From an uncultured Clostridia bacterium (GTDB lineage Bacteria; Bacillota; Clostridia; TANB77; CAG-508), in the NCBI GenBank assembly GCA_947630185.1, contig CANRGT010000001.1:1-64000 (forward strand): a DNA stretch of 64,000 bases, in the 5' to 3' direction. This document shows positions 14,603 through 25,800 of the stretch, one piece after another (the first letter of the stretch is position 1; every line of letters starts with the position of its first letter). The notes under the pieces were generated by a model. That model had not been told where the DNA came from. It saw only the letters and a program-made list of their open reading frames with translations, and did no database searches. The translations under genes and the position numbers were made by a program.

Positions 14603-14857
14603 TTATGTCAGATTTTGATTACGGTTGTTTTTAGTTTTGTTCTTGATTGATTCCAAAGCAAGTGCAATCAATTCTTTATCGCCTAAGTCTATGATAGACT
14701 TTAACACTTTATAATTAACTGCATTTACATCTGCTCCTGCCTTGATACAAAATCCTACAAGACTTTTGCACCCCTGCTCTGCGGCTTCTTCCATAAGGCT
14801 GTTTAACTCTTGCTGATCTAATTCTTTTGCCTCTTTTAAAAGTTCTTTTACTGTCAG
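14603..14857 (-). CDS. Short ankyrin-like protein, copy C (CTG start or disrupted start)
   Basis: Identical at the nucleotide level to the frame at 9828-10082. It has 84 residues from CTG at 14855-14857, or 63 from the internal ATG at 14794. It lacks the internal ankyrin repeats of the gene at 12744-13343, and CTG replaces that gene's ATG. Two identical copies about 4.8 kb apart point to recent duplication or gene conversion. Confidence 0.55.
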   Translation of the reverse strand: MTVKELLKEAKELDQQELNSLMEEAAEQGCKSLVGFCIKAGADVNAVNYKVLKSIIDLGDKELIALALESIKNKTKNNRNQNLT

Positions 14858-14955
14858 GCCTATCTTCCTTTCTTTAATTAAAGATTTTTAGCTTTGCCTG
14901 ACATTCAAAGCTAATTAGGATTGTTGTAATATAGCAAACTTGCTAATGTGGCATT

Positions 14956-14984
14956 ATTATATCATGTGTTTATGTTAATTTTAA
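14956..14984 (-). promoter_or_regulatory. Promoter of ankyrin cassette C
   Basis: Minus-strand TTAAAA (14979-14984), 17 bases, TATAAT (14956-14961). The -35 is weaker than in cassettes A and B (TTGAAA). Confidence 0.7.
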
Positions 14985-15039
14985 GAACTTAATAGTATTT
15001 TTAAAAGGAGCTATATCAAAGAAATATTTGCTCTTTCAA

Positions 15040-15837
15040 TTAATCGTCATATTGAATACCATGTACTACAATTCTTCTAGTATTAATAACATCACAGGTA
15101 ATAAGAGTTAATATATTTTTTGTAGTATCTACTTGTGATTCTGCATCAAATTTAATTTTACTTTTTTTAATTGCGGTTTTTATATAATCCGTTTTTTCTG
15201 TTTGAGTGAAATTTTTACGAAGTAGTGGTAAATTTGGCTCTTCTACATACGAAGCAATTACTTTATATTGATAAAATTTATTTTTTGTATAAATTTGTAG
15301 GATTACACTTTTTCCTAATTCACCATTATAAATTTTAGCTAAATCAGAAAACATTCTGCCATTTTTCATATTATGTCCATATATGATTGTATTATCATCT
15401 GAAAAATCTGGATTTGTAGTACTATCAACAAAAATACTTCCAGAAATACTATATTCTTTATTAACGTCTTTTCTTAAATAGTATTCATCTGATTCTCCTT
15501 GCATAATAGGATAATTAATATGTGTATCGTCAATTTTTATCCATGCAATAATATCTGTATTGACGGATTGCAATTTATCAAAATCAATCGTTGTTCTTTT
15601 TTGTTCTTCTCCTACTTCTGATACTACTTCTGTAAAAAGTCCATTTTCCAATTTTTTTATTTGTTGATCACTTTTTAACCAAATAATAACTTGATAGCTA
15701 GAATAGCAGAAAATAACTACTAATATTATTAATATAATGTTAATAACCCACTTTTTCTTTGGATTTTTACTTTTTTTAGCACTATTTTTTAAGATTTCTT
15801 CCTTTTTTTTGTTTTCTCCTGCATGTTTTCCTTTCAT
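15040..15837 (-). CDS. srtB: Class B sortase
   Basis: A 265-residue transpeptidase that joins secreted proteins to the cell wall. There is a lysine-rich cytoplasmic start and one membrane anchor at about residues 31-53. Catalytic residues are visible: His155 in YGHNMKNG, Cys248 in TLITCD, and the Arg in TRRIVVHG. The length and YGHNM/TLxTCD motifs fit class B. The neighbouring gene (15983-17698) ends in a sorting signal with APQTGD, a probable substrate. A terminator lies between the two genes, so the sortase may be expressed partly by read-through. Confidence 0.92.
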   Translation of the reverse strand: MKGKHAGENKKKEEILKNSAKKSKNPKKKWVINIILIILVVIFCYSSYQVIIWLKSDQQIKKLENGLFTEVVSEVGEEQKRTTIDFDKLQSVNTDIIAWIKIDDTHINYPIMQGESDEYYLRKDVNKEYSISGSIFVDSTTNPDFSDDNTIIYGHNMKNGRMFSDLAKIYNGELGKSVILQIYTKNKFYQYKVIASYVEEPNLPLLRKNFTQTEKTDYIKTAIKKSKIKFDAESQVDTTKNILTLITCDVINTRRIVVHGIQYDD

Positions 15838-15914
15838 ACCTAAATCCTCTTATTATACTTATTTTTATTCTGCTTTTAATTTTATTCCCAACTGCTTGAA
15901 TTTAATATTCAAAC

Positions 15915-15954
15915 AAAAATACACAAAGAATATTGCTAATCCATGTGTATTTTT
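15915..15954 (-). terminator. Terminator after the cohesin/Ig surface protein
   Basis: AAAAATACACA (15915-15925) / TGTGTATTTTT (15944-15954), an 11-base-pair stem ending in a T run on either strand. Confidence 0.8.
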
Positions 15955-15982
15955 GCTACTCTATTATATTTTATTCGAAATC

Positions 15983-17698
15983 TTATTTTGCATTTTTATT
16001 TTTCTTTACAATAACTAATACGATTCCTACTAATGAAACTATCATTAAGATAGCAAATGTTTCAATTGCAATATCTCCTGTTTGTGGTGCAACTGATTCT
16101 GCATTTCCTTGTACGTTGCCTCCCTGTGGTTCTTCTGCTACTTTTTCCGTTACTGTAATTTCAACTTCTGAAGTATATTCACCATTAACAGTAAGTTTTA
16201 TTGTTGCTTTTCCTGGTTTTAATGCTATAACTTCTCCTGTATCAGATACTTTTAAAATACTTTCATCACTTGATTCCCATTTAACAGATTCAATTGGTGT
16301 TGTTACACCCTCAGGTGAAGTTTCAAATGCTAGTGTAGTTTTTTCTTCAACTTCAAGTTGTGTTTTATTTGCTTTTATAATAACTTTTTCTAATGTAACT
16401 TCTGGAACTGTAATTTTAACTTGAACTGTTTTTCCTTCTGGTCCTGTTACGACTGTTCCGTCTGCTTTTTTTACTATAGCAGTAATAGTTGCTTCTCCTA
16501 CTCCTACTGCTGTTACTTTTCCATTTTCATCAACAGTAACAACTTTTTCATCGCTTGTTTGCCATGTTACATTATAGCTATCAGTTGTATTTGCTGGATT
16601 TGGAACTATACTTAATTGTTCTGTTTTTCCATATAGTAAATTAAAGTCTTCTTTATTAATTACTACACTATCTAATGGAATTTCTTTTACAGTAATAGTG
16701 TAATTTGCGGTTTTTCCTCCAACTGTTAGTGTTACAGTAGCATTTCCTTCTTTTAATCCTGTTACTTCAATATTTTCGCCAGTTGTTTTTTCTAATTTTA
16801 CAACATCTGTATTATCTACTGACCAAGTATAATCTTCTGCTTTTGGAGCTGGATAAGTATCTTCAGGATTTAAAACTGCAATTAATTTAGTAGTTTGACC
16901 TTTTAAGAAAGTTTCTTCTTTTTCTCTCTTAATACTTACACTTACTAATGGTTTTGTAATTGATACTTTACATTCTGCTTTTTGATCTCCAACAGTTACT
17001 GTAACAGTAGCTTCTCCTACTTTTAATGCCTCAATGTTTCCACTTTGATCAACAGAAAGAACTTCTGAGTTACTTGATTCCCATTTTACTGTATCTGTTG
17101 TATTTGCTGGAGTAACTGTAGCTTCAAGTTTTTCTTTATCTCCTACAGTTAAATTTAAATTTGCTTTATCTAATGTTACTTTAGTTGCTGGAACTTTAAC
17201 ATCAACAGTTGCTGTTGTAATTACTGGATCTTCTTCAAAATCTCCATTTATTAAAGTTAATGTTTGAGGTCCTGAAGCACCATCTAGAATTTTGAATTTA
17301 ATTTCTGCAATAATGGTATTAGCTTGTATTGTTAATTCACTACTTGAAGCCATTGCTATTTTAAATCCATCAATATATCTTGGGTCACTATGTCCTACTC
17401 TGTTATTCATTTCTACACTTAACCCTCTTACTAGAATAGCGTTGTCTTCATTATAGCTTACATATTGTAGCTTTGTTTTATCAAACTTTAATAGTAAATC
17501 TGTATTTGTAACTACACATTGTTCTGTTGTTTTTATTGTAACGGTAACTTCATCTCCTACTTTTCCTGTAGTGCTTGTTACTGTTACTGCACTTGTTAAA
17601 GGTGTTGCTGCTTTTACTACATTAATAGCTACTAGTCCAAATAATAATGTAACCATAACTAACATCACAATAATTTTTTTGTTTGTTTTTAATTTCAT
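15983..17698 (-). CDS. Cell-wall-anchored protein: cohesin-like domain, four Ig-like (Big_2) domains, sorting signal
   Basis: A 571-residue secreted protein. Signal peptide 1-30 (ending NVVKA). Residues about 32-168 look like a cohesin: GKVGDEVTVTI, LLLKFDKTKLQYVSY, and IIAEIKFKILDGASGPQTLTLI are the strand and turn patterns of that family. Four bacterial Ig-like group 2 domains follow (VTLDKANLNLTVGDKEKL and WESSNSEVLSVDQSGNIEAL mark the first). The C-terminus has APQTGD, a hydrophobic helix and KKNKNAK, which is a sortase signal. With three dockerin proteins upstream, it would serve as their surface anchor. It has its own promoter with a dyad at the -35. Confidence 0.85.
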   Translation of the reverse strand: MKLKTNKKIIVMLVMVTLLFGLVAINVVKAATPLTSAVTVTSTTGKVGDEVTVTIKTTEQCVVTNTDLLLKFDKTKLQYVSYNEDNAILVRGLSVEMNNRVGHSDPRYIDGFKIAMASSSELTIQANTIIAEIKFKILDGASGPQTLTLINGDFEEDPVITTATVDVKVPATKVTLDKANLNLTVGDKEKLEATVTPANTTDTVKWESSNSEVLSVDQSGNIEALKVGEATVTVTVGDQKAECKVSITKPLVSVSIKREKEETFLKGQTTKLIAVLNPEDTYPAPKAEDYTWSVDNTDVVKLEKTTGENIEVTGLKEGNATVTLTVGGKTANYTITVKEIPLDSVVINKEDFNLLYGKTEQLSIVPNPANTTDSYNVTWQTSDEKVVTVDENGKVTAVGVGEATITAIVKKADGTVVTGPEGKTVQVKITVPEVTLEKVIIKANKTQLEVEEKTTLAFETSPEGVTTPIESVKWESSDESILKVSDTGEVIALKPGKATIKLTVNGEYTSEVEITVTEKVAEEPQGGNVQGNAESVAPQTGDIAIETFAILMIVSLVGIVLVIVKKNKNAK

Positions 17699-17755
17699 AC
17701 TCGAATCTTCCTTTCTTTCGTTTTGAGTTATTAACTTTTAACTCTTACATCCATA

Positions 17756-17784
17756 AATATACTACTTTTTACAGTACTTGTAAA
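17756..17784 (-). promoter_or_regulatory. Promoter of the cohesin/Ig gene with overlapping dyad
   Basis: Minus-strand TTTACA (17779-17784), 17-base spacer, TATATT (17756-17761). The -35 is one arm of the perfect dyad TTTACA-GTACT-TGTAAA (17768-17784), a possible operator. Confidence 0.6.
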
Positions 17785-17882
17785 GTATTTTTTGCAATTT
17801 TTTATTTTTTTGTTACATTTTAAATACTCTTTATTCTCATTTAGTGTTAATTAACTATATTAAGTATTCTTTATATTCCGTT

Positions 17883-20102
17883 TTACTGTTTTCCAACATT
17901 ATATATTAAAATGTCACTTGCATCTTTACTATTGATGCTTCCATCTCCATTCATATCTGCTAATAATTTTTGTTTTTCATTAAGTTCTATTTTTCCAACA
18001 TTATAAAGTAATACTTGGCTTGCATCTTTTGAATCAACTCTTCCATCAAAGTTAATGTCTCCTAAAATTCCGTCTTTTACCTGTATTGTTACTTGTTTTG
18101 TTTTATTTCCACATGTAATTGTAATAATAGCTGTTCCCTCTTCAAGTGCTGTTACAGTTCCATCTTGTCTAACTTTTACAACATTTTCAGTCGAAGAAGA
18201 GAATCTCATCAATTTTAAACTTGCATCATCTGGAAGTGCTTTTGCTATAATTCTTTCAGTTTGCCCAACTACAAGAGTAGCATTTGTTTGATTTACTTGT
18301 ATATCTGTTACGGGTTTATTATTTTTATCACTATAAAAACTATGAAATACAGTTCTATATTTATAATCTGCTGGATTATCTGAAGAATCTTTTACATTAT
18401 GCAAAGTTATTTCAAATACATCTCCATTTTCATATGAAAGACTTGTATCTTCAAAAATAAGAATATCTCCTGCATATCTTAAAATTTTACCTTTTGATGG
18501 ATTATTTTCATTGATTTCATATACTTTATCATTATTTAAACATTTTATTGTTACTGTTGTGTTTGGAGTAACACTATAATTTTTATAGAATTTGACTGTC
18601 CATTCTCCAAGATTTCCATATATCATATCAATTGGCATAATTCCATTGCTTGGCCATGCTACTAGTTCATTATTAAAATCTGCACTTCCACCCATTTTTT
18701 GTGCACTTTGCCATCCATAAGAAATTCCGGAACCTACTGAACCAATTCCCCACTTTGACCAGCTAGGATTTAATAAATTATATCTATGTCCATAGTAATA
18801 AGGGTCACCTACACTATCACTAACTGCAGACATAATACTAGTTATAATTGTTCCAAAAAATAAATTTTCAGCTGTATATTTCATTGCTTTTTGATAAAAT
18901 GCATCATCAACACCTTCTGGCTGTTCAGGGTCATGACCTCCTTCACCACCTAATACATTATTAATATACATGTTTAAAACAGCTTTATGTAATGCTGCAT
19001 CTGCCATATCTTCATCAAGTGTAACTGTAGGTATTCCTATTCCAGCTCTTGCAATATTCAAAAAGTTTGTAGATGCCTGTAATACTTCTTTACTATATTT
19101 TCCCGCTACTAATGGAAGAGACTGCCAATGAGGTTCTTCATCATAATAACTTTCTTTTTCATTTGCTTTGTCCATATTTTGAAGGTAAGAATCATATTCC
19201 CTTTGTGCTGCATTTAATTTATTTTGTTCTTCTTCTGTAAGAGGAATTGTTTTCTTTTCTTCTAAAAAGTTCGGATCAATATAATATAAACTAAGTCTTC
19301 CTGAAGAAATTTTATCATAATCACTAATTGCTACATCAAATAAAATATATTCATAGTTTGATGGAAACATTGTATTTATACTATTAGAAAACATTAAAGG
19401 TGATGGTCTATAGTATCGGCTAAAGTTATATGGACTTGATCCATTTACTTTTATATAATCATATTTTCCAGCATTGTCAGCATAACTACTTAAATATTGG
19501 TTGTTATCTTTTAATTGTTCATTTGTATAAAAAATTTCTTCATTTGCAACATTTTGAATTAATTCTTTTCCCTGCATTTTAGCAATTACTTTAGAACTAA
19601 TAAGCATATGTTCTTGTAATGCATATAAATAACCACTACTATCTTCTTGATATTTTTTCCAATATTGCTCGTCTTCTAAATAAGTAGTATTATATTCTAA
19701 AACTCCCCATACTTTATCCTTTGTATAATAATTTGACAACTCAAAACCATCAAAAAGTATGTTGCATCCATCATCTCCATAATCACAATGATTTGCTTTA
19801 AAATTTCCTCCAATAGCACCATAACTCATGATTTTACCATCTGTATTTGTTTCAATATATGCATAATAACTATAATCACTATCCGTATAAGAATATATTT
19901 TTCCGCCATATGCTGACTTTGATTCATAAGTAGGATTTCCTAATAATTCATTTACTTCATCTACCTTCATGTTTTCTTTTATTGTTTTTCCGTTAACAAT
20001 AATTAAAACATCACTTGGTAAACTTGCTGCATTATTTATAATTGGCAAAACTAAATTAATTAAAAATATTGTTACCAAAAGTATTGATATTTTTTTTGTC
20101 AT
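17883..20102 (-). CDS. Secreted CAP-superfamily protein with Ig-like and dockerin domains
   Basis: About 739 residues; the start MTKKISI has AAAGGTG at good spacing. Signal peptide to about residue 26. Residues about 30-95 (VNGKTIKENMKVDEVNELLG) look like the CAP-associated N-terminal domain. A CAP/SCP-like region follows (LNIARAGIGIPTVTLDEDMA, GGHDPEQP, AENLFFG, YGHRYNLLNPSW). Then comes one Big_2 domain and a type I dockerin with both calcium loops (DINFDGRVDSKD and DMNGDGSINSKD). Its role in the wall is unknown. The dockerin should bind the cohesin of the adjacent gene. Confidence 0.85.
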   Translation of the reverse strand: MTKKISILLVTIFLINLVLPIINNAASLPSDVLIIVNGKTIKENMKVDEVNELLGNPTYESKSAYGGKIYSYTDSDYSYYAYIETNTDGKIMSYGAIGGNFKANHCDYGDDGCNILFDGFELSNYYTKDKVWGVLEYNTTYLEDEQYWKKYQEDSSGYLYALQEHMLISSKVIAKMQGKELIQNVANEEIFYTNEQLKDNNQYLSSYADNAGKYDYIKVNGSSPYNFSRYYRPSPLMFSNSINTMFPSNYEYILFDVAISDYDKISSGRLSLYYIDPNFLEEKKTIPLTEEEQNKLNAAQREYDSYLQNMDKANEKESYYDEEPHWQSLPLVAGKYSKEVLQASTNFLNIARAGIGIPTVTLDEDMADAALHKAVLNMYINNVLGGEGGHDPEQPEGVDDAFYQKAMKYTAENLFFGTIITSIMSAVSDSVGDPYYYGHRYNLLNPSWSKWGIGSVGSGISYGWQSAQKMGGSADFNNELVAWPSNGIMPIDMIYGNLGEWTVKFYKNYSVTPNTTVTIKCLNNDKVYEINENNPSKGKILRYAGDILIFEDTSLSYENGDVFEITLHNVKDSSDNPADYKYRTVFHSFYSDKNNKPVTDIQVNQTNATLVVGQTERIIAKALPDDASLKLMRFSSSTENVVKVRQDGTVTALEEGTAIITITCGNKTKQVTIQVKDGILGDINFDGRVDSKDASQVLLYNVGKIELNEKQKLLADMNGDGSINSKDASDILIYNVGKQ

Positions 20103-20193
20103 TAACATTCACCTTTCCTTCCTTATTTGTAAGTTTAAATTATAAAAATTTTAGAATAAATATTTTTCTTTCTATATATTTAATTATATACAT

Positions 20194-22647
20194 TTAATTC
20201 TTCGTTGGAAATTCTGTAATTAATCCAACATTCATTTGTAAAATTAGTGAAGAATCTTTACTATTTACTCTTCCATCTTCATTTACATCTGCTATTACAA
20301 TCTGTTCAGCAGTTAAAGCTTTATCTTGTACATTATAATTTAGCACTAAACTTGCATCTACACTATCTATTCTTCCATCTTTATTAACATCACCTTTAAT
20401 AGTTGGCATTTTTACAGTTACTTCACAAGTAGCGGTTTTTCCATTGATTGATTCTGCTGTTATTATAGCAGTTCCTGCATTTCTAGCTATAATTTTTCCT
20501 GTTTCTTTGGTTTTATCAAGTGTTTGTACTCCTACAAAAAATGAATTACTAGTAGACCATTTAATATTTTTTCCATAATTGGTATTATATGGATTAAATA
20601 CTACCGAAATTTCTATTGTTTCTCCTACTGTCATTTCTAATTTTTTTGGTATTTCTATTGATTCTATAGGAATATATACGCCTAATTCATATTCTTTTGT
20701 AATATCACCTAATGAAACTCTTATTTTTCCTGTTCCAGTTCCTACAATTTTAATTTGCCCATTTTCATTTACTGTTACCACTGATGGAGTTAAACTTTCC
20801 CAAACAAGGTCAGTATTTTTTAGAATAAGCTTAGCAAAAGTCCATTCTTGATTTGTAAATGATACTGTTGCATCAACAATGTCTCCAATATCAAACATAT
20901 TAGAAGAATAGCCATATTTGCTTGGTATTCTAAGTGTTATGTCACTAATGAAATCTGTAAAAACGACTTGTTTTTGGGTTGCATCTTTAACTTCTGCTGT
21001 AACAGTTCCTGTTCCTTGGTTTGAAGTAAAAATTTGAACCCAATAATAAGTATCATTTGTTACAAAACATCCCATTCCTATTGATTTAAAATCTCCATTT
21101 AATATGTTTGCTTTATGACCTGGTGATTCCATCCATCCTTGAATAGCACTTACAGCTGTAGTATATCCTCCTAATATATTTTCTCCAGAAGTAGTATATT
21201 GAATTCCGTTTGCCCTTAATATACTTGAAAAATCTGTGTCATTTGGGCGTGTATGATCAAAATATGCGCTTATCTCTATTGCTCTTTCCATTGCCAATTT
21301 CATTAGCGTTTCATCTATTGTTAGTGCTTCTTTTCCATTTGCAATTCTTTGTTTATTTGTTTCTTCAATGGCTTCTAACGCTTTATCATAATATTGCTGT
21401 CCTTCAATAGTAATATTAATACCTTCAAGCCATCCTCCATCTCCATCTGAAATGAGATTTGTTTTTATAGTATCATAATTGAAATTTTTACATTTATAAC
21501 AGAAATTTTTTTGAATTCTTTTTATTGTGGAAGGAATTTCTAAACTTATTAATGAATCACAAATTTCAAAAGTATAGTCATTCAATCTTTCCAAGTTTCT
21601 AGGTAAAATGACATTACTTAATTTATCACAATAACAGATGCTCCACCATTCAAATTCTTTAGCTGTGCTTTGTGATAAATCAAGTGTTTGAAGATTTTCA
21701 CAACTAAAGAAAAGTCTTCCTGGCAATTTTTCTACATTACAACTTATAGTAGCAGAGATTAAATTGTTACACTCTTGAAATAGCTCATATCCCATTGTTG
21801 TTATACTACTTGGTAATGTAATTGTTTTTAATTTTGGTAAAAGGCTAAAAGCAAAATTTTCTAATTCTGTTACAGAATCTGGTACTTTAATTTCTTCTAG
21901 ATAAATACTTTTTCTAAAGCATAATTCGCCTATTGTTGTTACTGTGCTTGGTATCGTATAAGTAGTACCTTTTTTTGCAATTGGATAGAATATTAATTTT
22001 GTTTTATTTTTATCAAATAATACACCATTTTGATCACAGAATTGTGTATTATTATTTTCGACAGTAATATTTTCTATATTTAAACAATCATAAAATATGT
22101 ATTCACCTATTTCTTTTACGCTTGCTGGTATAGTAATATTTTGAATTGCAGTACGATCAAAAGCATAAGTCTCAATTACTTCTACTTTATCTCCTATTAT
22201 AATACTTGTTAAATTTGTGCATTGAGAAAATGCACCTTCTCCTATTTTTGTTACTGTATTTGGAATTTCAACACTTGTTAAAGAATCTTTTTGATAAAAT
22301 GCTGCCTTTCCTATACTAGTTACATTTTTTCCATCTATACTACTTGGAATAGTAATACTTTCACTTGTACCTATATAACCTGTTATTTCTATTGTTCCGT
22401 CTGATAAACTTTTATATTGAAAATCACTAGTATTGATTGACATTAACAATAGTTTATTTTCAGTTTTGTTATACCCTTCTGGAACTTTTATCTCATCTTT
22501 TTTATCACTGTTTTCATTTATTGCATCAATAATGTTAAGTTTATTTTTTGACGTTTCACTCTCCTGTATTGCATAAGATTTTTGTGAAACTATAGAAAAG
22601 CTTATTAGAATTATGATTAAAATAATACTGATTGTTTTTGTTTTCAT
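20194..22647 (-). CDS. Secreted BspA-type leucine-rich repeat / CAP domain / dockerin protein
   Basis: About 817 residues from ATG at 22647 with GAAAGGAAGA upstream; the longer frame starts at a TTG. Signal peptide, then BspA-like leucine-rich repeats (VTSIGKAAF, VEIPNTVTKIGEGAF patterns), and a YkwD-like CAP domain (DHTRPND, SGENILGGYT, WMESPGHKANILNGDFKSIG) with the family's His and Glu residues. Two Ig-like regions and a dockerin with DVNKDGRIDSVD and DVNEDGRVNSKD complete it. The last residues (ILQMNVGLITEFPTKN) almost match those of the next dockerin protein, indicating domain duplication. Confidence 0.88.
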   Translation of the reverse strand: MKTKTISIILIIILISFSIVSQKSYAIQESETSKNKLNIIDAINENSDKKDEIKVPEGYNKTENKLLLMSINTSDFQYKSLSDGTIEITGYIGTSESITIPSSIDGKNVTSIGKAAFYQKDSLTSVEIPNTVTKIGEGAFSQCTNLTSIIIGDKVEVIETYAFDRTAIQNITIPASVKEIGEYIFYDCLNIENITVENNNTQFCDQNGVLFDKNKTKLIFYPIAKKGTTYTIPSTVTTIGELCFRKSIYLEEIKVPDSVTELENFAFSLLPKLKTITLPSSITTMGYELFQECNNLISATISCNVEKLPGRLFFSCENLQTLDLSQSTAKEFEWWSICYCDKLSNVILPRNLERLNDYTFEICDSLISLEIPSTIKRIQKNFCYKCKNFNYDTIKTNLISDGDGGWLEGINITIEGQQYYDKALEAIEETNKQRIANGKEALTIDETLMKLAMERAIEISAYFDHTRPNDTDFSSILRANGIQYTTSGENILGGYTTAVSAIQGWMESPGHKANILNGDFKSIGMGCFVTNDTYYWVQIFTSNQGTGTVTAEVKDATQKQVVFTDFISDITLRIPSKYGYSSNMFDIGDIVDATVSFTNQEWTFAKLILKNTDLVWESLTPSVVTVNENGQIKIVGTGTGKIRVSLGDITKEYELGVYIPIESIEIPKKLEMTVGETIEISVVFNPYNTNYGKNIKWSTSNSFFVGVQTLDKTKETGKIIARNAGTAIITAESINGKTATCEVTVKMPTIKGDVNKDGRIDSVDASLVLNYNVQDKALTAEQIVIADVNEDGRVNSKDSSLILQMNVGLITEFPTKN

Positions 22648-22752
22648 TTTTTCTATTCTTCCTTTCAATACAAAAAATTTAATATAATAACTGTTATTTA
22701 ATTTGCTAAAATTTTATCACATTTAAACTAAATAAATCAATAGTTTAAAAAC

Positions 22753-22784
22753 AAAAATTCCAGTGCTTTTGCACAGGAATTTTT
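22753..22784. terminator. Bidirectional terminator after the transglutaminase-dockerin gene
   Basis: AAAAATTCC (22753-22761) / GGAATTTTT (22776-22784), with inner GTGC / GCAC. T runs on both strands. Confidence 0.85.
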
Positions 22785-22842
22785 GTTTTTTTATTCTAGG
22801 ACACCATTTTTTTATTTTTAATATCCTGTTCTTTTTTAATTA

Positions 22843-25800
22843 TTATTTTGTTGGAAATTCTGTAATTAATCCAACATTCATTTGTAAAATAAGTGAAGCA
22901 TCTTGACTATTGACTCTACCATCTTGATTTACATCAGCTAGTGCAATTTGTTTTTCATCTAATGCTTTATTATTTACATTGTATTCTAATGCTAAACTTG
23001 CATCAGCACTATCTATTCTTCCATCATAGTTAATATCACCTAATATTGATGGTACTTCTATTGTAAGTGTTTTATGAATATCTCCATTTATAGTAACTGT
23101 TATTGTAACTTTACCTGGTTTTAATGCTGTTATAACTCCATCTGCTGAAACAGAAACTACTGTATCATCATTTGAAGTATAAGTAATATCCTTAATATCT
23201 TCTGTTTCTTCTTGAACTTGTATTTTATTGACAGAAATTTGAGTTGTTTTATTAATTTCTAAAGTTTCACTTTCTACTTTAACTTCAATATCGTTTTCTG
23301 TTAATAATCTTATATTTTTAATTTCTTTCTCTTTTTCTACTACTGCTTTTGTAACAAATGTTGCTGATACCATGATATTTGCATCTTCATAATCTCCATA
23401 TTTAATTGTAATTGTTCCATCTTCTGCTACATCAACTGTTTTACCATTGATAACAACAGAATCTATTTGATAACCATCGTTTGCAGTTACTTTTAATGTT
23501 TGTTGTTCATCTTGTTTTAAAGTTAAGTTAGTTACTTTATTTTCTTGTGCATCTGTGATTGTACCATTAGTTGAACTTGTTACTACTATTGTTTTATCAG
23601 TAACTGTTTCTTTTTCATTTAATTGTACTGCTGCAATTGCAAATGGACTAAATGATTTACAAGTAATAATTAAACCTAATTCTGTTACTACACATTCAAT
23701 TTCCTCTACTTGATCTGTTAATTCACCTGTTCTTGGATCTACAATATAGTGGTATGCTTTAAAAGTTACGCCTTCTTTAAGTGATTCAAAATTATATCCT
23801 TTTGGAAATCCTACACAAACTCTTACTCCTTGACCAGTTTTTACAATTTGACTTTTACAAAGACTAAGAGAAATATTATAAGTATTTGTTTCTAAAACTT
23901 CTCCATCTACTTTTCCTTCAAGAGTTTGTTCCATTGCATGAGATTCTGCTGGACTTGGCTCAGTAGTAACAAGTGTTAATCTGTGTGTTAATTTATCTGT
24001 AATTTTTATTTCTTCATTATCTTTTCCTACCCATTCATCTGCTTGAATATCTTCTGCATCTAATAATTGAGGTTGTCCCATAACATTCCAATCATATCCT
24101 TCAGCTTTAAATGCATAAGCAGCACATGGATAAGCACAACCATAAGAAAGATAAAATGGTTTTTTCTTGCTCTTTTGTCCAATTAAACCTTCAATATTCA
24201 TTGTATAATAACACATATTATCTGCATATTGTTTACTTGGTGTAAAATTAAATTCTATAGTGCTTACACCATCAAAGTAAAAATCTGTTATAGTACTATA
24301 ATCAGCTCCAGTAGAAGCTCCTGCATCAGCTGAAAAACTATGTGTATCTAATGTAATTTTTGGCTGTGTGTTTGTTCCATCTGGTATTAAAACATCATCA
24401 TAAGTTGCTTTTATGTGATAAGTTCCACCAATGTTTAAAGTACCACCTTGATAAGGAGTAACTGTTTTTGGATAAGGAGGAGCTACATAATTTCCCCATT
24501 TATTTTCAATAACAGATGATACATCCATCAATAAATTTGGATCTCCTTGATATATAAGTCCACCTTTTAAAATTCCTTCTTGAGTAGTATCTGGTGGAAT
24601 TGTTGTTACAGCGAATTGTGCTCTCATTACATGTGGAAATGGTAATCTTACATATTTTCCAATATCTGAATCTACTTTATCAGGTTCAAATCCTTCATCA
24701 TCATGAGAAGCATAAATTTCTGGAGTAAGATATGCCCAATCAACTTCAGTCCATGAATCAGTATCTTCATTATATTGATAATATTTTGCTACAATATAGT
24801 ATCCTTCTTTTGCATTATCTGTATAATTCATTCCTCGATAACTAACAAGCATTGTTCCAGATTTTAATTTTCCATCTTCATCTTGATAGATATCTTCTAT
24901 TAATTTTACTTTTAAATCAGAATCCAAATCTTCATTTACATAAAGTGTTGTTTCCCTTGGTGCTTCTATTGATAATACTGGATAATCAAATTCATGATTA
25001 GCACCTGATAAAATTCCAACTGGAATATGATGCCCTGCAAGCTCACTTTGACCTACTAAGCAATATTGTCTTGTTTCATGACCACTATTTTTCTCTGTCC
25101 AAGATTTATTAGTTGGATCATCATGAGTAACGTCAACACCATACCATTTGTCATCTGATAATTTTACATAGTTCCAAGCATGTGCTTCATTCAACTTTTC
25201 TGTTTTATAAATTCCAGCTACAACAATACATGGTATATCAAGTCTATCAAGAACAGCTTTAAAAGCCCTAGAATAAGCTTCACAAACTCCTTCTCCATAA
25301 TGTAATGCATCAAATGCAGTTCTTGCATTTCCAGCTGTTACTTGGTCTTCATAACGATAAATCATATGTTCCGTAATATAATCATGAACAAAAGTTACTT
25401 TCTCTTCAGTTAAATCTCCATCATTATCTTCATCATTTTTTACTTCTTTTGCCTCATTTACTACTTGTGCAATGTCTTTCTCATATGCTTCTACTGCTCT
25501 ACCTACATTTTCTGATGTAAAACCTGGTAAAAGATAACTGTCCTTTCTTCCTGTTCCAAGGTAAGCAAAAGTTCCAGTACTGTCACTTGCTATACGAATA
25601 GAAAGATAAGAAAAATCTACATAAAATACATCTGGATAATCATATTGAAATGCATCTCTTGCAGCTCCATAAGCAGAAAGTAAAGTATTTTTATCTTCTA
25701 AGTCTTTTGTTTCTACATGACCACTTCTTGTAAGGTTGTAGTCTACATTTCCTTGTTTGAATACGCCATCTATATACATTTCATACATTGCATCATAAAT

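Larger units (their letters stand above)
14566..15011 (-). repeat. Ankyrin cassette copy C (near-identical to copy A)
   Basis: Same unit as 9791-10235, with an identical coding part. It is followed at 15007-15031 by the junction sequence (ggagc, then caaagaaatatttgc) that precedes copy B. Confidence 0.85.

Noticed and set aside
9791-15031. Prophage or transposon as origin of the accessory island
   Set aside because: No integrase, transposase, structural phage gene or attachment repeat was found; only the direct repeats around the ParE module are visible.
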